A stretch of DNA of 64,000 bases. Source: an uncultured Pelagibacteraceae bacterium. Lineage in GTDB: Bacteria; Pseudomonadota; Alphaproteobacteria; Pelagibacterales; Pelagibacteraceae. Every line of letters starts with the position of its first letter. The first letter of the stretch is position 1. The position numbers and the translations under genes are program-made. The notes beneath the pieces were generated by a model, which saw only the letters and a program-made list of their open reading frames with translations, was not told where the DNA came from and searched no databases. Location of the stretch: contig CACFWD010000005.1 of NCBI GenBank assembly GCA_902569975.1, positions 1 to 64,000 on the forward strand. The letters are read 5' to 3'. Of this stretch, positions 1 through 8,100 are shown piece by piece.

Positions 1-258
1 AACTGCCATCACAGCTTCTACATTTCCATCATTAAAAGTAACGATTGAATGGTGTACACCAACTTCATCATTTTCGTAAACAATTCGCGCCTTATCTTGA
101 TTTATATCACCACTCATTGCCCATTTGATTACATCAGCTTTTCCTAGAGAATTTCCAGATTTATGCATTGTAAACTTAAAATCATCATGCAAAAGTTCAT
201 TCATCGTTGCTTCGTCTTTCTTATCTATTGCATCAGTATATCTTTTTAATATCGACAT
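1..258 (-). CDS. SnoaL/NTF2-like protein, 3' end cut by window edge
   Basis: The frame is open from an ATG at 258 to the left edge, giving 86 codons of a protein whose C-terminus lies outside the window. The start reads MSILKRYTDAIDKKDEATM, followed by a pattern of alternating strands (HDDFKFTMHKSG, VHHSIVTFNDGNVEA) typical of the SnoaL/NTF2 cone fold used by small isomerases, hydrolases and ligand-binding proteins. AAGAAAGGAAAA lies just upstream as ribosome binding site. It is the last visible gene of the small-protein operon, 15 nt after the membrane protein. The fold call is by eye; no catalytic role can be assigned. Confidence 0.6.
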   Translation of the reverse strand, partial: MSILKRYTDAIDKKDEATMNELLHDDFKFTMHKSGNSLGKADVIKWAMSGDINQDKARIVYENDEVGVHHSIVTFNDGNVEAVMAV

Positions 259-273
259 GTTTTCCTTTCTTAA

Positions 274-690
274 TTAAACATAAATTTTATCGGCAAGACC
301 GTAACATAAAACAGCACTTAAAATAGTTAAAACTAAAGGAGCATAAATTCCTTCATCCGATGTTTTATCAGTGTGTCCAAGTTTATTTATCTTTGTGTTA
401 TAAAATCCAACTATAAAGGCAGATAAGTTTTGTAAAAAAATAAGGTTAAAGAATCCCCATGTTGCTTCTAAACCGTTAGGTCTTATGAAACCAACATAGA
501 TAGCCATAATTACAGAACCAAAAAAAATTGATCCAAAAAATCTAACCATCCCTGCACCGGTATCATCAATACCATACTGATCTAAAAAGGATTTAGTTTG
601 GAAAACACATCTAAATCCATAATAAGCAAATCCTATAAAATGAATTATAAAAACTGCTAAATAAAATATTCCATTAAATTTCTCTATCAT
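274..690 (-). CDS. small four-helix membrane protein, unknown function
   Basis: A 138-residue integral membrane protein with about four hydrophobic segments (roughly residues 7-27, 49-67, 78-98 and 117-134). The segment near residue 30 carries a short polar loop with KSFLDQYGIDDTGAGMVRF, and a second polar loop (TKINKLGHTDKTSDEG) separates helices three and four. I do not recognise a named family; it resembles small DUF4345-like membrane proteins in length and topology only. It sits 12 nt downstream of the preceding small gene in a tight minus-strand operon. The start has only a weak A-rich ribosome binding site. Confidence 0.65.
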   Translation of the reverse strand: MIEKFNGIFYLAVFIIHFIGFAYYGFRCVFQTKSFLDQYGIDDTGAGMVRFFGSIFFGSVIMAIYVGFIRPNGLEATWGFFNLIFLQNLSAFIVGFYNTKINKLGHTDKTSDEGIYAPLVLTILSAVLCYGLADKIYV

Positions 691-702
691 ATTTTAAATT
701 CT

Positions 703-1011
703 TTAACTAAATATCGGTCTTATTTCATCCTCAATAGTACCTTCTATTGCAACTTCTTTCAACTGCTCTAAAAGTTTTATATATTCAGGATCTGCAGACA
801 TGTTAGCGTCAGCATCATTATCACCTTCAAACATTGGTCCTATTAAAGTTTCTCTAATTGTTCTTGGGTCTCCACCCATTTGAAAAGAAAAATAAACATC
901 ATGGTTAGGGTAATGTTTTTTTCTAACTGCAGCTAGACCTTTTCCAATTTCCATTGCTTTTCCTAGGCCGTCATCTTTTACTCTCATTGTTCTTGTATAA
1001 ATTACTTTCAC
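703..1011 (-). CDS. small protein, probable dimeric alpha/beta-barrel (NIPSNAP/ABM-like)
   Basis: A 102-residue soluble protein with no signal peptide. The start is GTG at 1011, chosen because AAGGATT lies a few bases upstream; an internal ATG at codon 9 is an alternative. The layout (beta strand KVIYTRTM, long helix DGLGKAMEIGKGLAAVRKK, strand DVYFSFQMGG, second helix EYIKLLEQLKEVA) fits one ferredoxin-like ABM half-barrel, and the end IEGTIEDEIRPIF resembles NIPSNAP-type proteins. The gene lies 15 nt after the next small gene of the operon. Function unknown; the fold is inferred from the pattern. Confidence 0.6.
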   Translation of the reverse strand: MKVIYTRTMRVKDDGLGKAMEIGKGLAAVRKKHYPNHDVYFSFQMGGDPRTIRETLIGPMFEGDNDADANMSADPEYIKLLEQLKEVAIEGTIEDEIRPIFS

Positions 1012-1026
1012 TTCTAATCCTTTTTT

Positions 1027-1317
1027 TTATTTAGCATTAAAATCTATGACGTCATTAGTACACTCTACAAACTTATGAGGTTCATAGAAATCGTTCATCG
1101 ACTCTAATTGCTTATTAATCGCATCAGGGCTAGTACCTTTCCACCAACAATACATTGTTAAATTATCACCTGGCGTATTCCAGCTCATTTGACATTTTGC
1201 ATTTTCACTTGTCATTGCTTTAGTCATATCTTCCATTGACATTGAGCCAGTAACTTCAATCATTTTAGCTTTAGCTTCTTTTGATTTAAAAGTGTGTGTT
1301 ACTATATAGTTTTTCAT
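1027..1317 (-). CDS. small protein, DUF3303/DUF4242-like dimeric barrel candidate
   Basis: A 96-residue soluble protein beginning MKNYIVTHTFKSKEAKAKM. It has an edge strand, a helix rich in Met (MSMEDMTKAMTSENAKC), a strand with two Trp (MYCWWKG) and a second helix (DAINKQLESMNDF), which is the usual order of an ABM/DUF3303-type half-barrel. It contains three Cys, unusual for such a short cytosolic protein. AAAGGAAAAAA precedes the ATG. It follows the next upstream small gene by 10 nt, so the two are almost certainly co-translated. No function is assigned. Confidence 0.6.
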   Translation of the reverse strand: MKNYIVTHTFKSKEAKAKMIEVTGSMSMEDMTKAMTSENAKCQMSWNTPGDNLTMYCWWKGTSPDAINKQLESMNDFYEPHKFVECTNDVIDFNAK

Positions 1318-1327
1318 ATTTTTTCCT

Positions 1328-1618
1328 TTAAAGGTTCACTTTTGATAGTTCATACAACTGAGCACTTTCTACACACTCTGCATAGATAGCTTTTGCGGTA
1401 GGATTATTACCGGTTACAAATTCTTTCATTCCAGCTTCATTATGAACATTAACTTTAAATAACATTCCACTTTTATCTGGTATCATTGCTCCAACTGTTT
1501 TTTCAGGATAGGCAACACTTTTTCTAACGCTCATGCCTTCATCTGATTGCATCCAACCCATGAAAGTTTCTAATTTACCCTCTTTAAGTTTAAGATGTAC
1601 TAACATTTCTTTTTCCAT
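1328..1618 (-). CDS. small protein, ABM-like, unknown function
   Basis: A 96-residue soluble protein, MEKEMLVHLKLKEGKLETF, with strand-helix-strand-strand-helix-strand order: helix near residues 15-30, strands around GAMIPDKSGMLFKVNVH, then helix AGMKEFVTGNN. Same length and layout as its operon neighbours, though direct identity is low. An excellent ribosome binding site (AAAGGAGA) lies upstream. It may form a homodimer or pair with a neighbouring paralogue. No catalytic residues can be named. Confidence 0.6.
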   Translation of the reverse strand: MEKEMLVHLKLKEGKLETFMGWMQSDEGMSVRKSVAYPEKTVGAMIPDKSGMLFKVNVHNEAGMKEFVTGNNPTAKAIYAECVESAQLYELSKVNL

Positions 1619-1641
1619 TTTTTCTCCTTTACTTAATTAAT

Positions 1642-1947
1642 TTAATATGTGTTTGACTCTTCACAGATAACAATTGTACTTTTTGGATCTGTTGCCGCTC
1701 TTCTGTGAACAACAATTTTTTGATGTTCTTCAGAATTATACCAGCCTAAAGCCTTTTCTTTATTCGGGAACTCCATCACAACTGTAAGAGTTGGCTCATC
1801 TCCCTCTAAGACCAATTTATTTGGAGTTCTTACAAGAAACTTTCCATCAAAAGGTTTTAGTGTGTCTGCAACTTTACTAGCATATTCTTTTCCAAACATA
1901 TCTGCATTCGTGACCTTAGGAACTGCTACTAGGTAAGCTTTTGTCAT
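1642..1947 (-). CDS. DUF1330-family protein
   Basis: A 101-residue protein matching the DUF1330 pattern: an N-terminal strand (KAYLVAVPKV), a helix with YASKVADTLKPFDGKFLVR, the strand TLTVVMEFPNKEKALGWYNSEEHQK and a closing RRAATDPKSTIVI. DUF1330 proteins adopt the dimeric alpha/beta-barrel fold; no general biochemical role is established. The ribosome binding site is AAGGAGAT. It is the first of four consecutive barrel-like small genes, 25 nt after the exported protein at 1973-2344. This is the most securely classified member of the operon. Confidence 0.8.
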   Translation of the reverse strand: MTKAYLVAVPKVTNADMFGKEYASKVADTLKPFDGKFLVRTPNKLVLEGDEPTLTVVMEFPNKEKALGWYNSEEHQKIVVHRRAATDPKSTIVICEESNTY

Positions 1948-1972
1948 TTTATCTCCTTACTTAACTTATTAT

Positions 1973-2344
1973 CTAATATAAAGTTTGAACTACTTTTTTT
2001 ACTCTTTCAGCTCCATTGGGAACTAAAGCCTCAACAAATGAATGACATTTTTCAGTTTCAGCTTTGTCATATTTTGAACCATAATGCTTATCTACTGCTT
2101 TGTTTGCTCCATCATCCCAATCTTTTTCAGGAATACCAATTTCTAGAGCATACGCTTTTAGAACCTTTGCAGTCGAAATAGATTTTTCTTTCATTCCATA
2201 TTCAAATTCTTCACCAGGTGGAAGAAAGTAGTTAGCCATGTAGATCCCTACACAATCCCACGCTTTAGCTTTATCATTGTTACTCATTCCTGCATTAGCA
2301 GAGGTGAAAATAAAAAAAGATAAAAGTAAAATAATTTTTTTCAT
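1973..2344 (-). CDS. exported small protein, first gene of the small-protein operon
   Basis: A 123-residue protein with a clear Sec signal peptide (MKKIILLLSFFIFTSANAG, cleavage after ANA near residue 18). The mature part is mostly helical and charged, with Cys at WDCVGIYMANYF and EKCHSFVEALV that could form one disulfide in the periplasm. No recognised family. Its position upstream of five cytosolic genes and a membrane protein suggests it is transcribed with them, but whether the products cooperate is not shown by the sequence. Confidence 0.65.
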   Translation of the reverse strand: MKKIILLLSFFIFTSANAGMSNNDKAKAWDCVGIYMANYFLPPGEEFEYGMKEKSISTAKVLKAYALEIGIPEKDWDDGANKAVDKHYGSKYDKAETEKCHSFVEALVPNGAERVKKVVQTLY

Positions 2345-2417
2345 AACACTCCAATGTTAATTATAATTTAATTAAATTAATTAATATTATTTTAAAAATG
2401 TAACTGTTTTGTTACAT

Positions 2418-2444
2418 AGCTGGTATGCGTTATGATAACCAGCT
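2418..2444 (-). terminator. hairpin over the cysK stop codon, possible terminator
   Basis: AGCTGGT and ACCAGCT form a perfect 7-bp inverted repeat with a 13-nt loop, spanning the end of cysK. A second small repeat, GTAAC/GTTAC, follows at 2400-2415. On the minus strand there is no strong U run after the stem, so it may act as a 3'-end stabiliser instead of an intrinsic terminator. Confidence 0.35.
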
Positions 2445-3434
2445 AGGAATAGGTAGGTTTTTTTCCTTTAAAAATGATTTATTAAACATCTTAGAGTTGT
2501 ATTTATCTGATTTATCACAAAGGATTGTAACTATGGTTTTTCCAGGACCAAGTTCTTTTCCAAGCCTAATTGCGCCTGCAATATTTACTCCACAACTTGT
2601 TCCTAAGCTCAAACCTTCATTTTGAATTAAGTCATAAAGAACAGGTAGAGATTCTTCATCACTTATTGAAAAAGCTCCATCAATTTTAGCCTCTGCAAAA
2701 TTTTTAGTAATTCTACTCGATCCAATACCTTCCGTGATCGATCCACCTTCTGCTTTTAATTCTCCATTAACTATATGATTATATAGAGCTGAGCCAGTAG
2801 GGTCTGAAAGATAAATTTTAATATCTTTATTTTTCTCTTTTAAGAATTTACTAACACCACCGATAGTTCCACCAGTTCCTGATGCACAAACAAATCCATC
2901 AACTTTTCCATCTGTTTGTTCCCATATTTCAGGACCAGTAGTTTCGTAATGCCCTTTAGCATTAGCAGTGTTGTCAAATTGATTGGCCCAAACTACACCA
3001 TTGTTATTTGTGCTTTTTAGTTCTTCTGCAAGTCTCCCTGCAACCTTAACGTAATTACCATCATCTTTATATGGTTTTGGTGGAACCAATCTTAAATCTG
3101 CACCAATATTTCTTAAAGTGTCTTTCTTTTCCTGTGTTTGATTGTCATTCATAACAATTATTGTTTTATAACCTAAAGAGTTTCCAAGGAGACATAATCC
3201 TATTCCTGTATTCCCTGCAGTTCCTTCAACTACAATCCCACCTTCAGATATTAATTTTTTTTCTTGTGCGTCTTTGATTAAAGCTAGTGCAGCTCTATCT
3301 TTAACTGAGCCACCTGGATTTAAATACTCAGCTTTACCATAGATATTGCACTTAGTAATTTCTGATGCTGCTTTTAATTTTATTAAAGGGGTGTTCCCAA
3401 TTGAGTCGATGAAATTATTTTTTATATGTTTCAT
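2430..3434 (-). CDS. cysK: cysteine synthase (O-acetylserine sulfhydrylase)
   Basis: A 334-residue PLP fold-type II enzyme that makes cysteine from O-acetylserine and sulfide. The PLP lysine is K45 in NPGGSVKDRA; the substrate loop EGTAGNTGIGL follows, the phosphate-binding GTGGTIGG lies near residue 186, and the C-terminal SLGTSCG motif is present. An insertion around residues 118-160 (PPKPYKDDGNYVK) is typical of the longer alphaproteobacterial/fungal-like cysteine synthases. Its ATG overlaps the cysE stop by one base (TAATG), so the two are translationally coupled. Cystathionine beta-synthase is a less likely alternative. Confidence 0.9.
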   Translation of the reverse strand: MKHIKNNFIDSIGNTPLIKLKAASEITKCNIYGKAEYLNPGGSVKDRAALALIKDAQEKKLISEGGIVVEGTAGNTGIGLCLLGNSLGYKTIIVMNDNQTQEKKDTLRNIGADLRLVPPKPYKDDGNYVKVAGRLAEELKSTNNNGVVWANQFDNTANAKGHYETTGPEIWEQTDGKVDGFVCASGTGGTIGGVSKFLKEKNKDIKIYLSDPTGSALYNHIVNGELKAEGGSITEGIGSSRITKNFAEAKIDGAFSISDEESLPVLYDLIQNEGLSLGTSCGVNIAGAIRLGKELGPGKTIVTILCDKSDKYNSKMFNKSFLKEKNLPIPSWLS

Positions 3435-4003
3435 TATTCTTTATCTTCATCTATAACAGCATAAGGTTTAAATCCTTTAGTAGCATCACCAACTCTTCTA
3501 GCTGGTATGCCAGCCATTACTGATTTTTCAGATACATTTTTTGTTACAACTGAGTTTGAACCTATTAATGAATTTTTTCCAATAACAATTGGTCCTAATA
3601 TTTGTGCACCCGATCCTACTACAACATTATCTTCTAATGTTGGATGTCTTTTCATATTTCTTTGATCATTTGAGTTAATACTAGGGGCAATTCCACCAAG
3701 AGTAACATTATGATAAATAGTTACATTATTTCCAATTTCTGAAGTTTCACCTATTACCACACCCATTCCATGATCAATAAATAAATTATTTCCAATTTTA
3801 GCTTTTGGATGAATTTCTATTCCAGTTAAAAATCTAGAAAATTGAGATATAATTCTTGCGACTAAATTAAATTTAGCAGTAGCAAAAAAATTCGCAATTC
3901 TATGAAAAAAAACTGCCTTAACACCTGGGTAAGTTAAGATTAAACTTAACTTAGATTTCGCCGCAGGATCACGATCAATTATAGATTGCAAAAAATCATT
4001 CAT
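3434..4003 (-). CDS. cysE: serine O-acetyltransferase, short form
   Basis: A 189-residue acetyltransferase making O-acetylserine from serine and acetyl-CoA for CysK. The N-terminal helical part is short compared with the E. coli enzyme, and the left-handed beta-helix carries the signature HGMGVVIGETSEIGNN and YHNVTLGG, with hexapeptide repeats to about residue 165. The start ATG at 4003 lies downstream of a short A+T-rich divergent promoter region shared with the VOC gene. A missing N-terminal extension suggests a trimer-type (EpsC-like) enzyme, an inference from length. Confidence 0.9.
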   Translation of the reverse strand: MNDFLQSIIDRDPAAKSKLSLILTYPGVKAVFFHRIANFFATAKFNLVARIISQFSRFLTGIEIHPKAKIGNNLFIDHGMGVVIGETSEIGNNVTIYHNVTLGGIAPSINSNDQRNMKRHPTLEDNVVVGSGAQILGPIVIGKNSLIGSNSVVTKNVSEKSVMAGIPARRVGDATKGFKPYAVIDEDKE

Positions 4004-4086
4004 ATTTTTTTGAGTTTTCTAACAGTTGATAATAAAAAGTATATACTTTATATAGTTATCAAATACGTAATTTAAAGAGGGTAAAG

Positions 4087-4497
4087 ATGTATAAAAATAC
4101 AAATTGTTTTCATTTGGCTATTCCTTGTGGAGACTTAGAAACAGCAAAAAAATTTTATAGTGAAACACTTGGTTGTAGACTTGATAATTCTGCTCAAGAA
4201 TGGGCAGATGTTGATTTTTGGGGAAATGAGTTAACACTTCATGCTAGTGAGCACAAACTAGATAATGAAAGACATGATGTTGATATGGGAAATGTTTCTG
4301 TTCCTCATTTTGGAGTTCATTTATCTAGAAAAGATTTTGATGCTCTTAAAAAAAGATTAAAGGAAAAAGGTGCGAAATATTATGATGAGCCTTATTTAAG
4401 ATTTAAAGGCACAAAGTATGAGCAAGAAACTTTTTTTGTAAAAGATCCTAACGAAAATATTTTAGAAATTAAGACATTAACTGCTAACGCAGAATAA
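4087..4497 (+). CDS. VOC (glyoxalase/dioxygenase) superfamily protein
   Basis: A 136-residue single-domain protein with the vicinal-oxygen-chelate pattern: FHLAIPCGDLETAKKFYSE at the N-terminus, a His in VPHFGVHLS and the C-terminal metal Glu in NENILEIKT. Such proteins bind a divalent metal and act as lyases, isomerases or dioxygenases. The sequence does not reveal the substrate. AGAGGGT lies upstream of the ATG. It is divergent from cysE and 12 nt before the exporter gene. Confidence 0.8.
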   Translation: MYKNTNCFHLAIPCGDLETAKKFYSETLGCRLDNSAQEWADVDFWGNELTLHASEHKLDNERHDVDMGNVSVPHFGVHLSRKDFDALKKRLKEKGAKYYDEPYLRFKGTKYEQETFFVKDPNENILEIKTLTANAE

Positions 4498-4509
4498 TCT
4501 TACCCTTAG

Positions 4510-5127
4510 ATGGAATACCTAATATTAGGGTTCTTTACTGGGCTTAGTTTAATTTTAGCAATTGGTGCACAAAATATCTTTGTAATAGAGCAAGGGTTAA
4601 AAAAACAACATATCTTTTTAGTCTGTCTTGTTTGCTCTATTTCAGATCTATTCTTAATTTTTTTAGGAATATATTTATTTTATTTTTTTCAACAATACTT
4701 TAATATTTTTTTTGAATTAACGTTAAATATTCTATTAATTATATTTTTGATCTATTTTATTTATTCAAAAATAAAATCTTTTAGAATTAAGGTTTCTTTT
4801 GACAGTGATAGAAAAGAAATTTCTATCATAGAAATATTTTTTAAAACTCTTGGTTTTACTTATCTAAATCCTCATGTATATTCAGATACAGTCTTTTTTT
4901 TGGGTAATTTTTCTAAAAATTTTTTAGTAAAAGAAAAGATTTTTTTTGGAATTGGTGCTTCAATTGCATCTTTTATTTTTTTTTTTATTCTTGGTTATTT
5001 ATCAAAATATTTGTCAAGATACGCTCAAAATAAAAACACATGGCAATATATTAATTTATTCATTATTTGCTTCATGTCATTACTTGTAATTTATATAGCT
5101 AGAGAAACATTGAATTTTTTTAACTGA
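4510..5127 (+). CDS. argO: LysE/ArgO-family amino-acid exporter
   Basis: A 205-residue inner-membrane protein with about six hydrophobic helices. The N-terminal ILAIGAQNIFVIEQGLKKQ and the later FTYLNPHVYSDTVFFLGNF match the conserved GAQN and LNPHVYLDT motifs of ArgO, which exports arginine. Family membership is firm; the actual substrate could also be lysine or another basic amino acid. It follows the VOC gene by 12 nt, and its C-terminal end faces the glucosylglycerate operon. Confidence 0.8.
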   Translation: MEYLILGFFTGLSLILAIGAQNIFVIEQGLKKQHIFLVCLVCSISDLFLIFLGIYLFYFFQQYFNIFFELTLNILLIIFLIYFIYSKIKSFRIKVSFDSDRKEISIIEIFFKTLGFTYLNPHVYSDTVFFLGNFSKNFLVKEKIFFGIGASIASFIFFFILGYLSKYLSRYAQNKNTWQYINLFIICFMSLLVIYIARETLNFFN

Positions 5128-5149
5128 TAAGAGCAGATTTTTAATAAAT

Positions 5150-6871
5150 TTAATTATTACTTAACCAAATTGTTTCAAAGGGTTTCAATACTAAAAGTGC
5201 ATTTTTAGTTTCAATTTTAGGTCCAATAAGATTATTCCAGCTATGGTAAATTTTATTAAGGTACGTTTTTTGAATTTTTGAGGATAAATTTGTAATACAA
5301 ATAATGGTTTGATTTTTATCAATACTCACTCTTTTAAATGAAAAAAAATTTGTTCCAAGATTTAAATTGTGTCTTGAGGCGTTTGGATGAAATGCTTTTT
5401 GTTTTCTTCTAACTTTAAGTAAATTTGAAATTTTCTTATAAAATATACTTTGTTTAGAATTTTTATTACCAAGTTTTTTTGAAATATCTTTAAAATTCCA
5501 TTTATATCTATTTAAGTCTCTACTATTTCCAGTCATTATATACTTTGCTTCATCATTAGATGTTCCAAACATAGAATTAAAATATATCGCTGGGATTCCC
5601 TCAAAAGAGATCATGATTGCGTGAGCAGACACATATCTCTCTAGATAATATATACCTTTTTGATCATAATCTGATCTTTTCAAAGCATCAAAAACTGTGA
5701 TATTTGCTTCATATACTTTTTTAATTTTATTATGAATTTTTCTATAAGAAAATTTGGATCCATTTTTTCTTAATCTTTTTAAAAAGTCATTTAATGTTTT
5801 TTTATTTAATAATCCCTCAGTGGGTCTAATTCCTATCCCATCGTGTGATGCTATGAAATTTAAATAACAGTTTCCATTTTTTGTATTTGGAAGATTTTTA
5901 CTCCATTTATTTAAGCATGAACTATTTTCGAATAAAAAAGCATGAATTAATAATGGTGGTAAGGAAAAGTTATAAATCCAATTTGCCTCATCATTTTTAC
6001 CAAAATAACTTAGATTTTCTTTTTCAGGTAAATTTGTTTCTGTAATTATTTTTGTTTGTATATTTAGTAAATCAATCACATTTCTTAAAAGTTTAATTAT
6101 TTCATGAGTTTGTTTTAAATTAATACACCTAGTTCCATTTTCTTTCCAAAGATATGCAATAGCATCTAATCTAAAAATAGTTACACCATTATTTATTAAA
6201 TGTAACATTATTTTAATAAATTGAATTAATACAGATGGATTTTTAAAATTTAAATCAATTTGATCTGGGCTAAAAGTTCGCCAAAGATAATCAGTTTTTT
6301 TAAAAATTTTTATTTTTTTTAATAATTTGTGATCTCTAGGTCTAACCACTTTGGATGTATTAAATTTTGAGTCAACGGTTAAGAAATAATCTTTTCCTGG
6401 TTTTTTTTTCTTAAGAAAATTTTTAAACCATAATCCTCTTGCAGATGAATGATTAATGACCATATCTGCCATAACCGAATTTGACTTTGAAAAATTTTTA
6501 ATGTTCGACCAGTTACCCAGTTTATTTTCAACTTTATAATGATCTTTTACAGCAAAGCCACTATCACTGCTTGAAGGGTAAAAGGGTAAAAAATGAATAG
6601 TGTTAAAGCAATTCTTTAATTTTTTTTGAAAAAAATTCTGAAAAACTTTTATTGATTTCTTCTTTTCCAAATATACACTATCACCATAACAAATAACTAA
6701 TGTAGTTTTTTCGGAAATTTTTTTTTTCTTTTTTGAGTTTTTTTTATTAAAATGTTTTATTATTTGAACTATGTCATTTTCAAAATAATCAATATCTTTT
6801 TTTGTTAGGATTGTTTTGTAAATATTATCTAATTTAGATCTAATGGTTTTTTGATCTTTTTGAGTTAACAT
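5150..6871 (-). CDS. GH13 sucrose-phosphorylase-family enzyme, likely glucosylglycerate phosphorylase
   Basis: A 573-residue GH13_18 protein. The catalytic triad is visible: nucleophile D236 in IFRLDAIAY, acid/base E278 in IITETNLPE, and transition-state D344 in ASHDGIGIRP. This subfamily holds sucrose, glucosylglycerol and glucosylglycerate phosphorylases, which release glucose-1-phosphate. The gene overlaps the upstream synthase by one base (TAATG) and shares its operon, so 2-O-glucosylglycerate is the most likely substrate; that is inference from context. Very Lys/Asn-rich loops reflect the A+T bias. Confidence 0.8.
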   Translation of the reverse strand: MLTQKDQKTIRSKLDNIYKTILTKKDIDYFENDIVQIIKHFNKKNSKKKKKISEKTTLVICYGDSVYLEKKKSIKVFQNFFQKKLKNCFNTIHFLPFYPSSSDSGFAVKDHYKVENKLGNWSNIKNFSKSNSVMADMVINHSSARGLWFKNFLKKKKPGKDYFLTVDSKFNTSKVVRPRDHKLLKKIKIFKKTDYLWRTFSPDQIDLNFKNPSVLIQFIKIMLHLINNGVTIFRLDAIAYLWKENGTRCINLKQTHEIIKLLRNVIDLLNIQTKIITETNLPEKENLSYFGKNDEANWIYNFSLPPLLIHAFLFENSSCLNKWSKNLPNTKNGNCYLNFIASHDGIGIRPTEGLLNKKTLNDFLKRLRKNGSKFSYRKIHNKIKKVYEANITVFDALKRSDYDQKGIYYLERYVSAHAIMISFEGIPAIYFNSMFGTSNDEAKYIMTGNSRDLNRYKWNFKDISKKLGNKNSKQSIFYKKISNLLKVRRKQKAFHPNASRHNLNLGTNFFSFKRVSIDKNQTIICITNLSSKIQKTYLNKIYHSWNNLIGPKIETKNALLVLKPFETIWLSNN

Positions 6872-8091
6872 TAATAATAATTTTTATTATCATCATTAAC
6901 TACTTTTTCAAGTCTTCCAAGAAAATCTGGTATAGCACTTTTTACCCTGCTCCATGTGGGTATAAATGGAGTATCCATTGGATTAAGCATAAAAGCCTCT
7001 CCAGCTTTCATTATATTCATTGCAAATAATTCGACTGCTTTCTCTTCTGTATGAGAATCAAATTTGAGGCCGTTCATAACAGCATCATTTCTATATATAT
7101 CAATTAAATCTAAAGCAGATCTATAATAGGTAGCTTTTAATGATCTAAACTTTTCCCTACTAAAAGTATTGCCTTGAGTTGCTAACTTTTTGATAAATGT
7201 TTTTATGATATCAATAGACATTCTTGATAATCCTTTTGTGTCATCATCGATTGATAGTACTTGGTGTTTGTGATCATAAGTATCGGCTAAATCCACTTGG
7301 CAGATATTTTGAGGAGAAAAACTTCTCTGCATTTCTGATAAAATTCCAACTTCAATTCCCCAGTCAGAGGAAATTCTTAATTCAGGTAAAATGTTTCGCC
7401 TAAATGAAAACTCACCTGCTAAAGGATATTTAAATGATTTCATAAAGTCTAAGTAATCACTTTTACCAATAGTTTTTTCTAGTGCTGTTAATAACGGAAA
7501 AACTAATAATCTTGCAACTCTTCCATTCATCTTTTCATTAGTTACTCTTGGGTAATAACCTTTGCAAAATTCAAAGTTGAATAGGGGATTTACTACTGGG
7601 TAAAATAGTTTTGCAAGCATTCTTCTATCATAAGTTTTAATATCACAATCGTGTAAAGCAACTGATCGTGCACTATCTCTCGCAATACACATGCCTATAC
7701 AATACCATACATTTCTACCCTTACCCAGTTCGCTTGGTGCAAGGTTATTTTTTTTTAATTCTTTATCAAGTTTTTTTAGGCTGGGTCCATCATTCCAAAG
7801 AATTGAAAAAGGTGATTTTAATTTCTTAAAAAATTTCCAAGCTTTTTTAGCTTGTGTTTCATTTGCGTTATCTAGTCCAATAATTATATGATCTAAATAT
7901 TTTGTTTTACTTATTTCCTCAACAATTTTTGGTAATGCTGTTCCCTCTAATTCAGAATAAAGACATGGTAAAATTAATTCCATCTTTCTTTGTTTTGAAA
8001 ATTTTGATAACTCACTTTCGATATTTAAGGTCGACTTTGTATTAAAGTCGTGCAAAGTTGAGATTATTCCATTTTGTGAAAAATCACTCAT
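6871..8091 (-). CDS. gpgS: glucosyl-3-phosphoglycerate synthase (GT81)
   Basis: A 406-residue GT-A glycosyltransferase that transfers glucose from an NDP-sugar to 3-phosphoglycerate. Features: LPCLYSELEGTALPKIVEEI near residue 41, IIGLDNA at 70-76, the metal-binding D148-C149-D150 in ALHDCDIKT, and GEFSFRR further on, all characteristic of GpgS. Length fits the family. It sits between the phosphatase and phosphorylase genes. Mannosyl-3-phosphoglycerate synthase is a related alternative, but those enzymes differ in the region after the DxD. Confidence 0.85.
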   Translation of the reverse strand: MSDFSQNGIISTLHDFNTKSTLNIESELSKFSKQRKMELILPCLYSELEGTALPKIVEEISKTKYLDHIIIGLDNANETQAKKAWKFFKKLKSPFSILWNDGPSLKKLDKELKKNNLAPSELGKGRNVWYCIGMCIARDSARSVALHDCDIKTYDRRMLAKLFYPVVNPLFNFEFCKGYYPRVTNEKMNGRVARLLVFPLLTALEKTIGKSDYLDFMKSFKYPLAGEFSFRRNILPELRISSDWGIEVGILSEMQRSFSPQNICQVDLADTYDHKHQVLSIDDDTKGLSRMSIDIIKTFIKKLATQGNTFSREKFRSLKATYYRSALDLIDIYRNDAVMNGLKFDSHTEEKAVELFAMNIMKAGEAFMLNPMDTPFIPTWSRVKSAIPDFLGRLEKVVNDDNKNYY

Positions 8092-8100
8092 GTCAGATTT

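Noticed and set aside
2425-2625. Plus-strand frame over the end of cysK
   Set aside because: Antisense to cysK with no start signal; spurious.
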